NCBI RefSeq assembly: GCF_018991925.1
Contig: NW_024735516.1
Span: 472,001-536,000, forward strand
Length of the DNA stretch: 64,000 nt
DNA from: Homarus americanus
Taxonomy: Eukaryota > Arthropoda > Malacostraca > Decapoda > Nephropidae
Direction: 5' to 3'
In this document: piece after piece, positions 22,193-64,000 of the stretch
How the letters are laid out: each line of letters starts with the position of its first letter
Numbering within the stretch: the stretch's first letter is position 1
The notes under the pieces: model-generated
Database searches by the model: none
Seen by the model: the letters and a program-made list of their open reading frames with translations, nothing else
What the model was told of the DNA's origin: nothing
Program-made: the position numbers and the translations under genes

Positions 22193-22797
22193 TAGATGGT
22201 TAGGAAATCACAAGTATTAAAAACTGTTGAATAAAGCCAACATCTGAATTTAACTTCAGAGACAAACATATAAATACAATTGTAATCATTATCACCCCTT
22301 GTTCTTTTGCCTGGAATTAAATAAAATTAAATCTGATGATGAATTAAGGGAAAAACCTGAGAAATCTATTATAAGTACACTTATGAGAGGCACCTCAACC
22401 ATATATTGAAGGGGTGCAAAGGCAACAACAAGATTACAACACATTGGAAACATTAAACGTACGAGTTCACAGTTTTCAACATTATAGGAAATATGCAAAG
22501 CTTCAGCCACATCTTCTCTTGCTGGAAGTTCACATACAGTATATGGTGTACCACTTGTTACCACTTATATATATTACACTTCCATTTCTATTATATAAAT
22601 CACAAGCAATTATGAAAATAAATCTCAATTAAAAATTAAATAATAACATCAAAAACATTTTCCAACCACAAGAATAAAACTATTGGCACCATTGTTTTAT
22701 CGAAAATAAATATAGGGTATCCCCTAAGTTGTAAAAAGCAATAAAAATGTCACGTTCTTTAAAAAGAACAACACGGTAAATAAGTACAAAATAACTT
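22193..22797 (-). other. 3' flank / likely 3' UTR of the flippase gene
   Basis: Sequence directly after the flippase stop codon. I find no AATAAA or ATTAAA on the minus strand in the first 600 bases, so the cleavage site may use a variant signal or lie further downstream, beyond the transposon nest. Confidence 0.4.
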
Positions 22798-54668
<31,871 letters not shown>

Positions 54669-56983
54669 CTGTAATAAGAAGTTATTAATTAAAAGAAAAT
54701 TATGTCTGTAACAACAAGAAATTCTCACTTTTGAAAATGCTAAAACAAGTGAAAAGATTCTGCACAGCCTACACTTGTCATGCACAACATTAAAGGGCTT
54801 ATCATTATCTACTGATAAAATCTTTACCACAACTCAATACTTTATTAAATAAATAAACATTAAGTTTATTAAATCTGAATATCAGTTGAAAAATATATTA
54901 ACCAAAAACAAATCTGATATTAGCAGTTATTATTAAAATTTAAATTGTTAATATGTTGCATGTTAGGATTAGTAGTCATGCACTAACATTACATGCAAAA
55001 TAATTACATCTCAGGTGACCAGTAACAGAGCACAGATTACAATTCATTATCACAAGTTATATTTCACCCAGGCTTACATTATTACTACCATAACTCATCA
55101 TTATTATTATTACCAATTTACACAGCACAAATTCATTATTAAGTTTACTACATTGTAGCTATTTACAATAGCTGACATAATTAATAAAATAACTGCTTAG
55201 ATCTAAAATGAAAGCATAAGTAATACAGTATACATAAAGGTCCTATAATAATACTAATAATTAACAATAAAGCATACTGATAATGCAGGTACTGTACACT
55301 GACAAGAATTAATGTTCTAGTAATGATACGCAATATTTTATTGAGGTACGAATCTAAACGAAACCTTTTCAATTCCTGTATCTTCCATACATTATACACA
55401 AACTGGTTGTAAAAATACTTTACATCATACATTTTTCTTTATACACTTTACTAAGGATAGATATCAGATGTAGCTTACAAATTAGTTCCTTACTGCACAA
55501 AAATCTGCTTAATAACAGCTGTTCAGTCACTGTGAGTCCAACCATTCAATATTATATTTCAATACATTTTATATATTCATTATCAACTCATCTATCACTA
55601 CAAGACTGTTTTCTGCTGTGGTCAATCAAAGTACTTGGTCAAGATTTACCTGTACTTACCACTGTGCTACAGAACATCTACACTATTTATATGTGAATAA
55701 AAGATGAATTCCCATTAATCCATTCATTCATTCATTTCCTCCATTTAAAGCAGACTCGCACATGTGAAACCTTCCCAAACATTTAAGATATATTACCACA
55801 CTAGCCTACAGCTGGGGTGTACGAGAAAGCTCATAGGTACAACAGTCTCAATGAAATCTTGTTACTTAAGTGAGCAAGTTAGTTATGTTTTAATATCCCA
55901 TTACCAGTCAGAGGAGACAACAACCACATGAACCTCTGAGAATCTGTGTCCAGGTGACGGAGATTAAGCCATCTGCCAACCTGTACTGTATCATATTGTA
56001 CATGACTGTACTGCCTTCCACTTATTTCATGAAATATCAAACTAGTGGTTTTAGTTCCTGTACTTGTCTTGCATCCTTATATTTCACCCCCTTTCTTAGT
56101 GCATTCTCTACTCCTTGATAACTCCCATACAAAAATGAAAGTCCAGATCTAGATAAAAATAATGGAGATTTAAGCACATGCAATAAACAGTTATGCCAAG
56201 AGTCATCCCATTTTCCCCTTAAAGAAGAATGAGCTTCGCTATGGGAGCAAGATATACCCATAACTCGGGAATTTTAAGATAAAACAAGACAATAACCCCC
56301 ATTTTCCTAAAAGTTGAAAAGAATCTGTTACACAAAACCTAAGTCAACATATGAAAACCACTATTACTATTTGACAGATGACGATGACTACCACAACATA
56401 ACATGACATCATTTACATGAGCATAAAAATCATAAGTAAATTTCACTTCCGTATCCATATATTTCTTTGTTGTTTTCTACTTATGTTGTATAGGACTGGT
56501 TTTTCTCTTATGTGTTTAATAATTAAACACACATCCTACACATCTCCACTACTTAATACAAGCACATGGCAGGTATATCACCAACTACCTAAAACAGTGA
56601 AACATACTGTTGTCACAAAATATATCAACAACTGCTCACTGGCCTCTGACAAGCAGTGTACCAGAGTGTCTGTTCTCAAAGTACTTGAGAATGATCATAC
56701 TTGTGCTAATCTGCTTTGAAATGTAAAGACACACACAATGAAGATATGCCTGACTTATAGGAAAAATATTATATCACCAACTTCAATGATAAAGAATAAC
56801 AGCAGTAAAACTGTTTTTAGTAACATTGATAAACTTTTGTCCCAACCAGGTAGTGCTCATACAGCTTGGTACCTTGTTATTCACAAAGATTTCAAGAAAT
56901 GTTTACCTAAGTTGGGAAGGTCAGTACTGAGTACAACAAAATGTTTGCTACTATCTAGTCATAATCCCCTCTTCAACTTAGTA
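54669..56983. other. likely intron upstream of flippase exon a
   Basis: No P4-ATPase exon found. In particular I looked for the DKTGT segment on the minus strand and did not see it. AT-rich with no recognised repeat. Confidence 0.45.
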
Positions 56984-57294
56984 CAGCTGCTCCCCGATTT
57001 ACGACGGGTTTAGGGACCGACATCCCGGTCGTAAGTCGAAATGGTCGTAAGTCGGAAATGCTTAAATAACACATAGAAAATCGAAAATGGGTGTCTCTTT
57101 TTCTTCTCAGCACCACAAAACACTCACTTTTAAGCTTGCCAGCCATTTTAAATTGAATTGCAGATGAAAATTTTGTCTGTGTACTGACTTTGGGACTCGA
57201 AAATACATAATTTGACCAAATTTTGTTACGACTGAGGCAGGTCGTAAGTGCGGGTGGTCGTAAGCCGAGTAGGTCGTAAGTCGGGGAGGAGCTG
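56984..57294 (-). mobile_element. pogo/Tigger-like MITE, copy 2
   Basis: 311 bp with TIRs CAGCTGCTCCCCGATTTACG and GTAAGTCGGGGAGGAGCTG and TA duplications. It is in the opposite orientation to the copies at 29725 and 58135. Confidence 0.92.
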
Positions 57295-58134
57295 TATTTC
57301 TATAATTAACTAGGAGGATTTAAGGGGATGAAACCTACTTTACTATACTGCTAACAAACTGCATTATGTCTGAGGATTGTTTTCAAATATGCATATGCAT
57401 TTATTACACATAAAAGGCAACAGTTGCTATGCCATGTGTGCCACCTTGGGTTTTGGCCTAAGACACCATTATTGATGCCCATTTAGCTGTGAGGTGAGCA
57501 ATGAGGTACTGCACAACACTTTACAATAAATGAAAATATTTATCTATAATTGAAAAAAATATGTAATATCAAACAAACCATAACACTGAAATCCCACTGT
57601 AGGAGAAGTTAAAACACACAAAATGACAGCACTGGATATTTCAACCATGAGTTATGCTCATCCTTGGCAGTGTGACAAGAACAATTACGGAGGGAGGTTT
57701 TATAAGGACATCAAGTGACATATGTGACGTGACCAGACAGCTGAATGCAGCAAATGTCAGGTCTTGAGCGCAGGTAAGGTCTTGAGAACAGTTACTGAAG
57801 TGATTAAGTAAGGGGACCAAAATTATTGTCCTCTAGAGATATTGAAATTTGGAATTTTTTCAATCAAAGCAGACTATGATTTTTCTTCTAAACCTATTAG
57901 ATTTTTACTTTATAGATGAATCCTTCCAGTTAATGGTATTACCTAACTTACAAACATGTTTAAATACAGCTGAATTATCTTGACATATCTTGTGGCATTT
58001 TTATGTTCAGTTAACCTGGCAGGTAAGTCCCTCCCTCTCTGACCAACTTACACTTTACCACAACCATTATACATTGGACCAAGTGGTTGCTAAAAAATGT
58101 AGACAACTTCCTGAATGGGTGGCTTTTCTATATA
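57295..58134. other. likely intron, nothing recognised
   Basis: No gene or repeat family recognised between two copies of the same MITE. Confidence 0.4.
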
Positions 58135-58429
58135 CAGCTCCTCCCCGACTTACGACCTACTCGACTTACGACCACCCGCACTTACAACCTGCCTCAGACA
58201 TACCAAAATTTTGTCAAATAACGTATTTTCGAGTCCCAACGTCAGTACACAGACAAAATTTTTGTTTGTAATTTACTTTAAAATGGCTGGCAAGCTTAAA
58301 AATGAGAGTTTTGTGGTGCTGAGAAGAAACAGAGACACCCATTTTAGATTTTCTATGTATTATTTGAACATTTTCGACTTACGACCTGGATTTGGGTCCC
58401 TAACCCTGTCGTAAGTTGGGGAGGAGCTG
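58135..58429 (+). mobile_element. pogo/Tigger-like MITE, copy 3
   Basis: 295 bp with TIRs CAGCTCCTCCCCGACTTACG and CGTAAGTTGGGGAGGAGCTG and TA on both sides. It keeps the short transposase start MAGKLKNESFVVLRRNR seen in copy 1. Confidence 0.93.
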
Positions 58430-61101
58430 TACTGTGAAATTTAATTGTCCAATATCTCCCTCTGTATGACTCGTTTTTCTGTGTTTTATCTTCTCCAACA
58501 GTGGAATTTCAGTGATATTTAACTTTCTATAAAAAACGTTCTAATTGTACAGCCAGAAAGATATCATCTGGCTAGCAATACAATAATACATTCTGCTGAG
58601 AAAAATAAGAAAATGAGGAGGAGGAGAAAGGGCAAGACATAATGCTTCAAAACACACCTTACTGAATAACTGAAACCGTAGGTTTTTACATTGTTTTAGG
58701 AGTCTAAGAGCACAAGTAATGTATCAGTTTCTCCACCAAGGAACAACCCTGAATCTACCAAACTCAATTGTTATTATTATAAAAATAAAGACAAACAGTA
58801 CTTCCAAAACCATCTTCTTCAGCTGAAAACTTTGACACATGTGAGGTAAAACATTTGTTTACTACAGTTGTTAGGGATGCTAGCCGAGTTATATTATTTG
58901 CTGGTGTTGAAGCAATATTGTATTAAGTTAGAAATGGCACTGTTGCATCAGGTACAAGTACACACTCTAAAAATAAGCCAACAGAACACTGCATTAGTAA
59001 TAGAAAATAACATATTTTAAGATCATAATATATAATGGAAGAAAGTCCAAGTTAAAGAAAATATCACATACAATGCACGACTAATGCTTCGCTTATAACT
59101 ACGTACACATAGCAGAGAAGCTTAGTGTTTCTGCTAACCTTCAATGTTCAAGGTAATGTGACTATTTACCACAGTTCCAATAATTACCGGTACTGCATCA
59201 CAAAATTTAATCTGGTGAGAAAGAACTGATACATATAACTAAAAAAGGTCTACAAACTCAAAATAGCCATATAAAAATGTTTTTTGTATTTATTGTAAGC
59301 AAAACTTCCAAAGTTTCTCAAATAAACTTCAAAATTTTTCACCTGTATCCAATTTCAAGAACTTTAATTTTGTGTTTCTTTACAAACAAGATCTGCCATC
59401 CATATTTTAAACTGCGCAGACAAAAATAATTCAAATTATGAGTAGTACAGTACCTTACTTGGTATACTAGTAGTTCCCTTCTAAAATATAATTTAGAAAT
59501 TTAATTAAATATTTTTGTGAGAAAAGTTTGACCATATACTTCCCAGATATAGAAAACATGTAATGACTATAAATTATTTCACTTAATGCAGCACTTTTCA
59601 AGATCACATGCCTGACACACAGCAAGGTATACCAGTCCCATGTATTTCAAAATGACCCATGTGACGAATGTTGTCTTGGTAGGGTTGTCAAAATTCTTCT
59701 TCTATGGTGTCATATTGTTTTACACAGTGTGGATAGATACTTTTTTCTCGTGTGTACAATACTTGTGGTACGTATACACAATAGTCTCTCAAAAAATGCA
59801 AAAGTGTTGCACAATATAGCACTATATATAAAATGGATAAATTTAATAGGACCTTCCACTCCTACATCTCTCTACTTAACCAGCCAACCACAGAGATTAT
59901 ACAGGTACAGTATATAAGAGAATGGTTTAGTTAATCATCAAGGAGACTTGTGGACAATATTCTACATGGATGCCCTTAAAATATGGGAGGTAACTATAAG
60001 AAAGAATATGGACCTTCTACAGGTATCCCTTGTTATCAGAATGATCAGTATCCAAAAATTTTAGAGGTTTCCTTTGTTTAGCATAAATTTGCTTTAGCAA
60101 TAATAAAATTTTGACAAGTTTAATGTGGGTCAAAATTTGGTTACCCTGCTTTTGTGGCAAGAAATGAAGTGTAAATTTCATTGATTTTCCATACTTTGTT
60201 CTTCTAATTATTTGGTATTCCAAAGTTATACTATCCAAATAAAACAATTAATCAAACAAAACATATGTGTCCATGAATTAGCTGTAACCTTCAGTGTCAT
60301 GACATTTAGAGGTGACCTACATAGATTATTATATACTGTATTCCCTTTACAACCATAAACTGTACAAGTAGAACTAATATAAATACAGGAGATAAGTGAG
60401 CAACATTATACAGCTATATTAACCTACAGTGAAGCACTAGACAACTCATACACTACACGACAGGTGTATATTGAGGCAGACTTATAAAAAACAAAACAAA
60501 GTACAAAGCTGTGATGTTTTCAGCCAGTCTTGAGGATCATGAGACACTGTTTGTGTAAGTGTACAAGACAAAAAAAAAATTCTTTCAGTGTAACACATTT
60601 AGCAAAATAAAGTTCTTTAATAATGTGAAACAATACCATCATCAAACTGTAGCCACAGATTGAGCAGAGTACAAAGTCCTACCCACCACTGCAACTAATT
60701 AATTTTTTAATAATAATAATAATATTGTACTTTACTGTATGTATATAATTACGCACAAATGCACGCACTCACACTCACACAGCAACTATTTCATTTCTTA
60801 ATAATAAGAAATAATAATAATTATATTGTACTGTATGTATATAATCTCACACACACACACACATGCATGCACGCACGCATACACATGCACGCACGCACAC
60901 TACATATTCTTACCTCCCATTTTTTACACAATCGACCAAGTAAAGCTACAAAGGTTTCTTTAATCGTTAATAAATTTATGAACTGAAACCTTTCTTTATC
61001 CATTAAATCAATAAATTTTAGAGTTGTTAAAGAAATTTAAATTAATTTAGGCACAATTAAGTCAGTTATCTTTAGACAGTTTTACTGTATAAGTATTTTC
61101 A
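58430..61101. other. likely intron, nothing recognised
   Basis: AT-rich sequence. CA/CG-rich microsatellites near 60757-60780 and 60848-60900. No exon of the flippase seen. Confidence 0.4.
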
Positions 61102-61107
61102 TTTATT
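61102..61107 (-). terminator. candidate polyadenylation signal after the 61188-61712 ORF
   Basis: AATAAA on the minus strand, about 80 bases after the stop codon of the ORF. Compatible with that ORF being a terminal exon, but weak evidence in AT-rich DNA. Confidence 0.35.
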
Positions 61108-61187
61108 TCTTCTGTACAGCTCTAACAAACCTTATGTATTTTAAATGGAATATTTTTTCAGTGCTGAATATTTGGCATAAATTTAAA

Positions 61188-61712
61188 CTAACTGATAAAT
61201 AGATTCAGAAATTGTAGGAGCTGTACAGACATTACAGAGGCACCTAACCCAATAGCCACAACATGGACAACAATAGCTAGCACAGCAGCGACACACAAAG
61301 ATATAATTACTGGTGGTAGACTGTCGAGCTCGTGCGTGGAAGACGACAGGTTCGGTAAACTATCAGAGTAACAATGCCCTGAATTTGTGTTGTAAGCATT
61401 GTCACTAAACTCTGAATCATTATTGTGTTTCAACGTCTGCAGCTCCACCCACGTGTCGGCGTCTGAACTAGCCTCGGCACTAAGCAGAACAACCTGAGTT
61501 TCATCTGCATCTTCTTCCGTGTAGTTCCTCAAACCCACATCTTGCCTATGTGACCGCTTCCTTTTTTTCTTTCTGACCCAAGTCCCCGACTTTATCATTG
61601 CCAGTAAATATGTTGACCGTGCCAGCAATACGTGAGGCAAAGTCAAGTCACCATCAATAAGAGGCAGTAAAACAATAAAAATACAATTATTAACACTAGA
61701 TACTGGTAACAA
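61188..61712 (-). CDS. predicted tail-anchored protein ORF, function unknown
   Basis: A 174-codon frame on the same strand as the flippase. It has a basic patch (WVRKKKRKRSHRQ), a long acidic serine/asparagine-rich region, a W-V-E-L stretch within acidic sequence (DADTWVELQTL) and a single hydrophobic segment near the end (PPVIISLCVAAVLAIVVHVV, then AIGLGASV). This layout is that of a tail-anchored membrane protein with an Atg8-interacting (LIR) motif. The WVEL motif and the H..AIGLG pattern recall BNIP3-type mitophagy receptors, but there is no clear homology. The real 5' end may be a splice acceptor (for example TTGTTACCAG near 61690) rather than the first ATG. It could be an alternative terminal exon of the flippase gene, a nested gene, or chance. 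Composition argues for coding. Confidence 0.5.
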   Translation of the reverse strand: MLPVSSVNNCIFIVLLPLIDGDLTLPHVLLARSTYLLAMIKSGTWVRKKKRKRSHRQDVGLRNYTEEDADETQVVLLSAEASSDADTWVELQTLKHNNDSEFSDNAYNTNSGHCYSDSLPNLSSSTHELDSLPPVIISLCVAAVLAIVVHVVAIGLGASVMSVQLLQFLNLFIS

Positions 61713-64000
61713 ACAGTAAATAATGTAAACACAAAATTATTCTAATTATCGTATTATAGTATACGTACCCTTATATGTTACACTAAACACATAATGTACA
61801 TCTGTTTTCTTTTTATCATGATGCCTTTTCCTACAGCCTGGGCAAGGTAACGCACACAAAATCTCTCTCACTCACTCACTCTTACTCTTCATAATTTTGG
61901 GTACTGACAAATGCACACCTTCAAATGTCAAGAAAAAAAATTTTTTAAGGTGACTTGACTTGACCTGATCAAGTTACCTTACTTAAGTCATAATACTGTA
62001 CTTGCTCCTACCATGAGGTGGAAACATTCCTGGGCAAGAAGGGTCTAAAGCACAGCAGAGAAGTGGGACACATACTGTACATAAAAAGTAAACAAAAATA
62101 CTGCTGCTTAAACACACATACAACAAAAATATTTGATAACTAAAACACATAAACAACATGACATAAACAGCTACATAATGAAGAGAGATGAACCAAGTAC
62201 CTGATATACAAAATAACTAACATATCAAATACACATAGTAACACCAACACAAAAATACTGTAGCAGAACGTCAGGTTATGTAAGAGAACATCCACGAGGC
62301 TACAGTGGTCATGTGGTAAAAAGAATGGAAAATATAAAAGGGATCGAGCATTGGTTAAAAAGTTCTCTCAGTAAGCTTGTGTGTGAGTGATCATGCAGGA
62401 TAGATATTCATGGAGATGACTGATGCACCTACAATGTTACTCAAGCCATGAGCACTTCCAGGGTAACAGACCTAAACCCTCTTCTTGTAAATGGTAACTT
62501 CAGACATTGTGACACATGAGTAGTGGGTCAAGGGAGAGAAACAATTATTAGAGATTAAATGCAGCTGAGGACATGCTTGTGTTGTGGTCTGTGTTTACAA
62601 TGCTAATCTTGGGTACAATAACTTATTCCTGTGATTAATGTATCTTAACCCCTTGAGGACAATAATCTAATCACATGAGTACATTGACTTTATCCTTTGA
62701 GCACAATATCCTAACCCTTCAAATACACTGGTCTATCTATCCGAGGATGATGAAATTGGTCCTCAGGGGATTAAGTTGTCATTGTATTTAAGAGAAGAAA
62801 TACAACAGATGGTAGTCCAGGCAGAAAAGGAGGACATGAATACTGGGAAGATATGAAAGAAAGAAAAATTGGACACAAAGAGGATAAATGAACAACCTTG
62901 ATCTAGATTATATACAGGGTGTATAATGGGATGTCAATCTCACTCTTACAGACTTTGAAATACAAGTGGTAGAGGACTAGCTAATGACAATGGCTGTTAC
63001 ATATAAGGATGATTCTATCTTATGACGAGAATGGGTACTCATGTCTGTGCCATATTTAATGCTGAAGACGTTTGATGTCAATGATCAGATGGATGGAATA
63101 TTTTGTTTTCCAAGTGTCATTAGGCAAGCGGAGAGAATATTTAATTTTTCCAGTGTCAAAAGTCAAATGCACACATACAGTAATTTAAAATTTCATCCCA
63201 TACATGTTTTGCAATGCATTAATTAGGTAGCTGTGATCGTGGCTCCACAAACAGGTACAGGATCATTCACCGAGTACTGGGTAAATAGCAAAGATTAAAA
63301 GGTAAATTACAAGAAACTCCTGGTATAACCCACACATCATATACTGCAATGCATAAATGTTCCCAATTCACAAATAGATAACCTGTTATTTAGGGCAGGA
63401 CATTAAGTGGGACAAGCAATCATGTCTAGAGGAAATTAAACCCAATAAATTAAACTCATAAATTCCAGCAGAGGAAGAAGTACATCAGCCCTATAATTTA
63501 ACTTTATGTATTACACCTGAAAAAATACTCACCAAGTTAAGTTGTAAAATCTGATATTCTTACAAAGGGAATGTTAATCATTTTGTATTGTTATGAAATT
63601 CCTGAATTACCTTTTAATGTCAGCAGAGGCAAATTGTAAGATATAATGATGGACAGCCCTACACCAGGAATATCACCAGTAAAAACAAACTTTTTATGTT
63701 GATGACCAATCATAACCACATCTAACAGAATGAGGCTTTTAACCCCTTAATGGCTTCAAGATCAAGGGAGAAAATGGATTATAAAGTTCTGTTAAATGTG
63801 ATGGGAGGTTCTTTGCTTGTTATGCTACATCACAGTAACTTATTCCACTAATTTATCCTCACACCTGCTGACCTGTGAGGAACTCTCCCTAAGGAGGTGG
63901 AAAAGAAATCCAGGTCACCCATGCATCTCCAAGTTACAAAAAACAGATTGCATGGAATCAATCTTTCTTTTATAAGTGCTGAGATTCTTGAATGACCCAT
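61713..64000. other. unassigned end of window, likely flippase intron
   Basis: No exon recognised. Near 62640-62780 there are loose units resembling the GGGTTAA minisatellite (TTAACCCCTTGAGGACAATA). The N-terminal flippase exons are expected further on. Confidence 0.4.

Noticed and set aside
54669..64000. Search for the flippase DKTGT exon and other N-terminal exons
   Set aside because: I read the minus strand here for DKTGT and neighbouring conserved motifs and found none, so the gene's 5' part is taken to lie outside the window.

Overview
This is a eukaryotic window, most likely from an arthropod and probably a decapod crustacean. The evidence is the AT-rich sequence, split genes with GT-AG introns, long AT/CA/TATC/TC microsatellites, short TTAGG-type runs, a CR1-like LINE whose ORF1 has an SGNH esterase fold, a Penelope-like fragment and very many pogo/Tigger-like TIR elements. 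The species is an inference. No bacterial-type gene, operon or CRISPR array is present.

Layout. (1) 0.7-1.6 kb: a minus-strand C2H2 zinc-finger ORF. (2) 1.6-22.2 kb: a repeat-dominated intergenic region. It holds a circularly permuted inverted repeat (3.4-4.3 kb), a broken hAT transposase (5.0-6.0 kb), a TTAGG-bearing repeat (6.8-7.6 kb), a decayed CR1-like LINE interrupted by a hAT MITE (8.15-11.7 kb), a Penelope-like GIY-YIG remnant (11.95-12.28 kb), fold-back elements, a tRNA-headed SINE, minisatellites, and a three-level nest of DNA transposons (19.3-22.2 kb). (3) 22.8-54.7 kb: the last 15 coding positions (16 exons) of a minus-strand P4-ATPase gene of the ATP8B class, a phospholipid flippase. 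I read every junction from the sequence. All are GT-AG and every exon phase is compatible with the next, giving about 757 residues to a stop at 22798-22800. The N-terminal third (actuator domain, M1-M4, DKTGT phosphorylation site) is not in the window and should lie beyond 64 kb. (4) 54.7-64 kb: mostly intron-like sequence with two small pogo-like MITEs. It also contains a 174-codon minus-strand ORF (61188-61712) for a predicted tail-anchored protein, either a nested gene or an alternative terminal exon.

The strongest biological observation is a pair of duplicated exons in the flippase, 33323-33548 and 31317-31542. Each is 226 nt with identical phases. They encode alternative versions of M6, the cytosolic loop and M7, with about 65% identity. 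Because 226 is not a multiple of 3, including both or neither shifts the frame, so they should be mutually exclusive and should give two flippase forms that differ in the membrane part near the lipid path.

The introns and flanks also record transposon activity well. Several insertions can be dated relative to each other by exact target-site duplications and by empty sites in paralogous copies within the same window. At least eight different pogo-like TIR families are present, some still carrying only the first or last part of a transposase.
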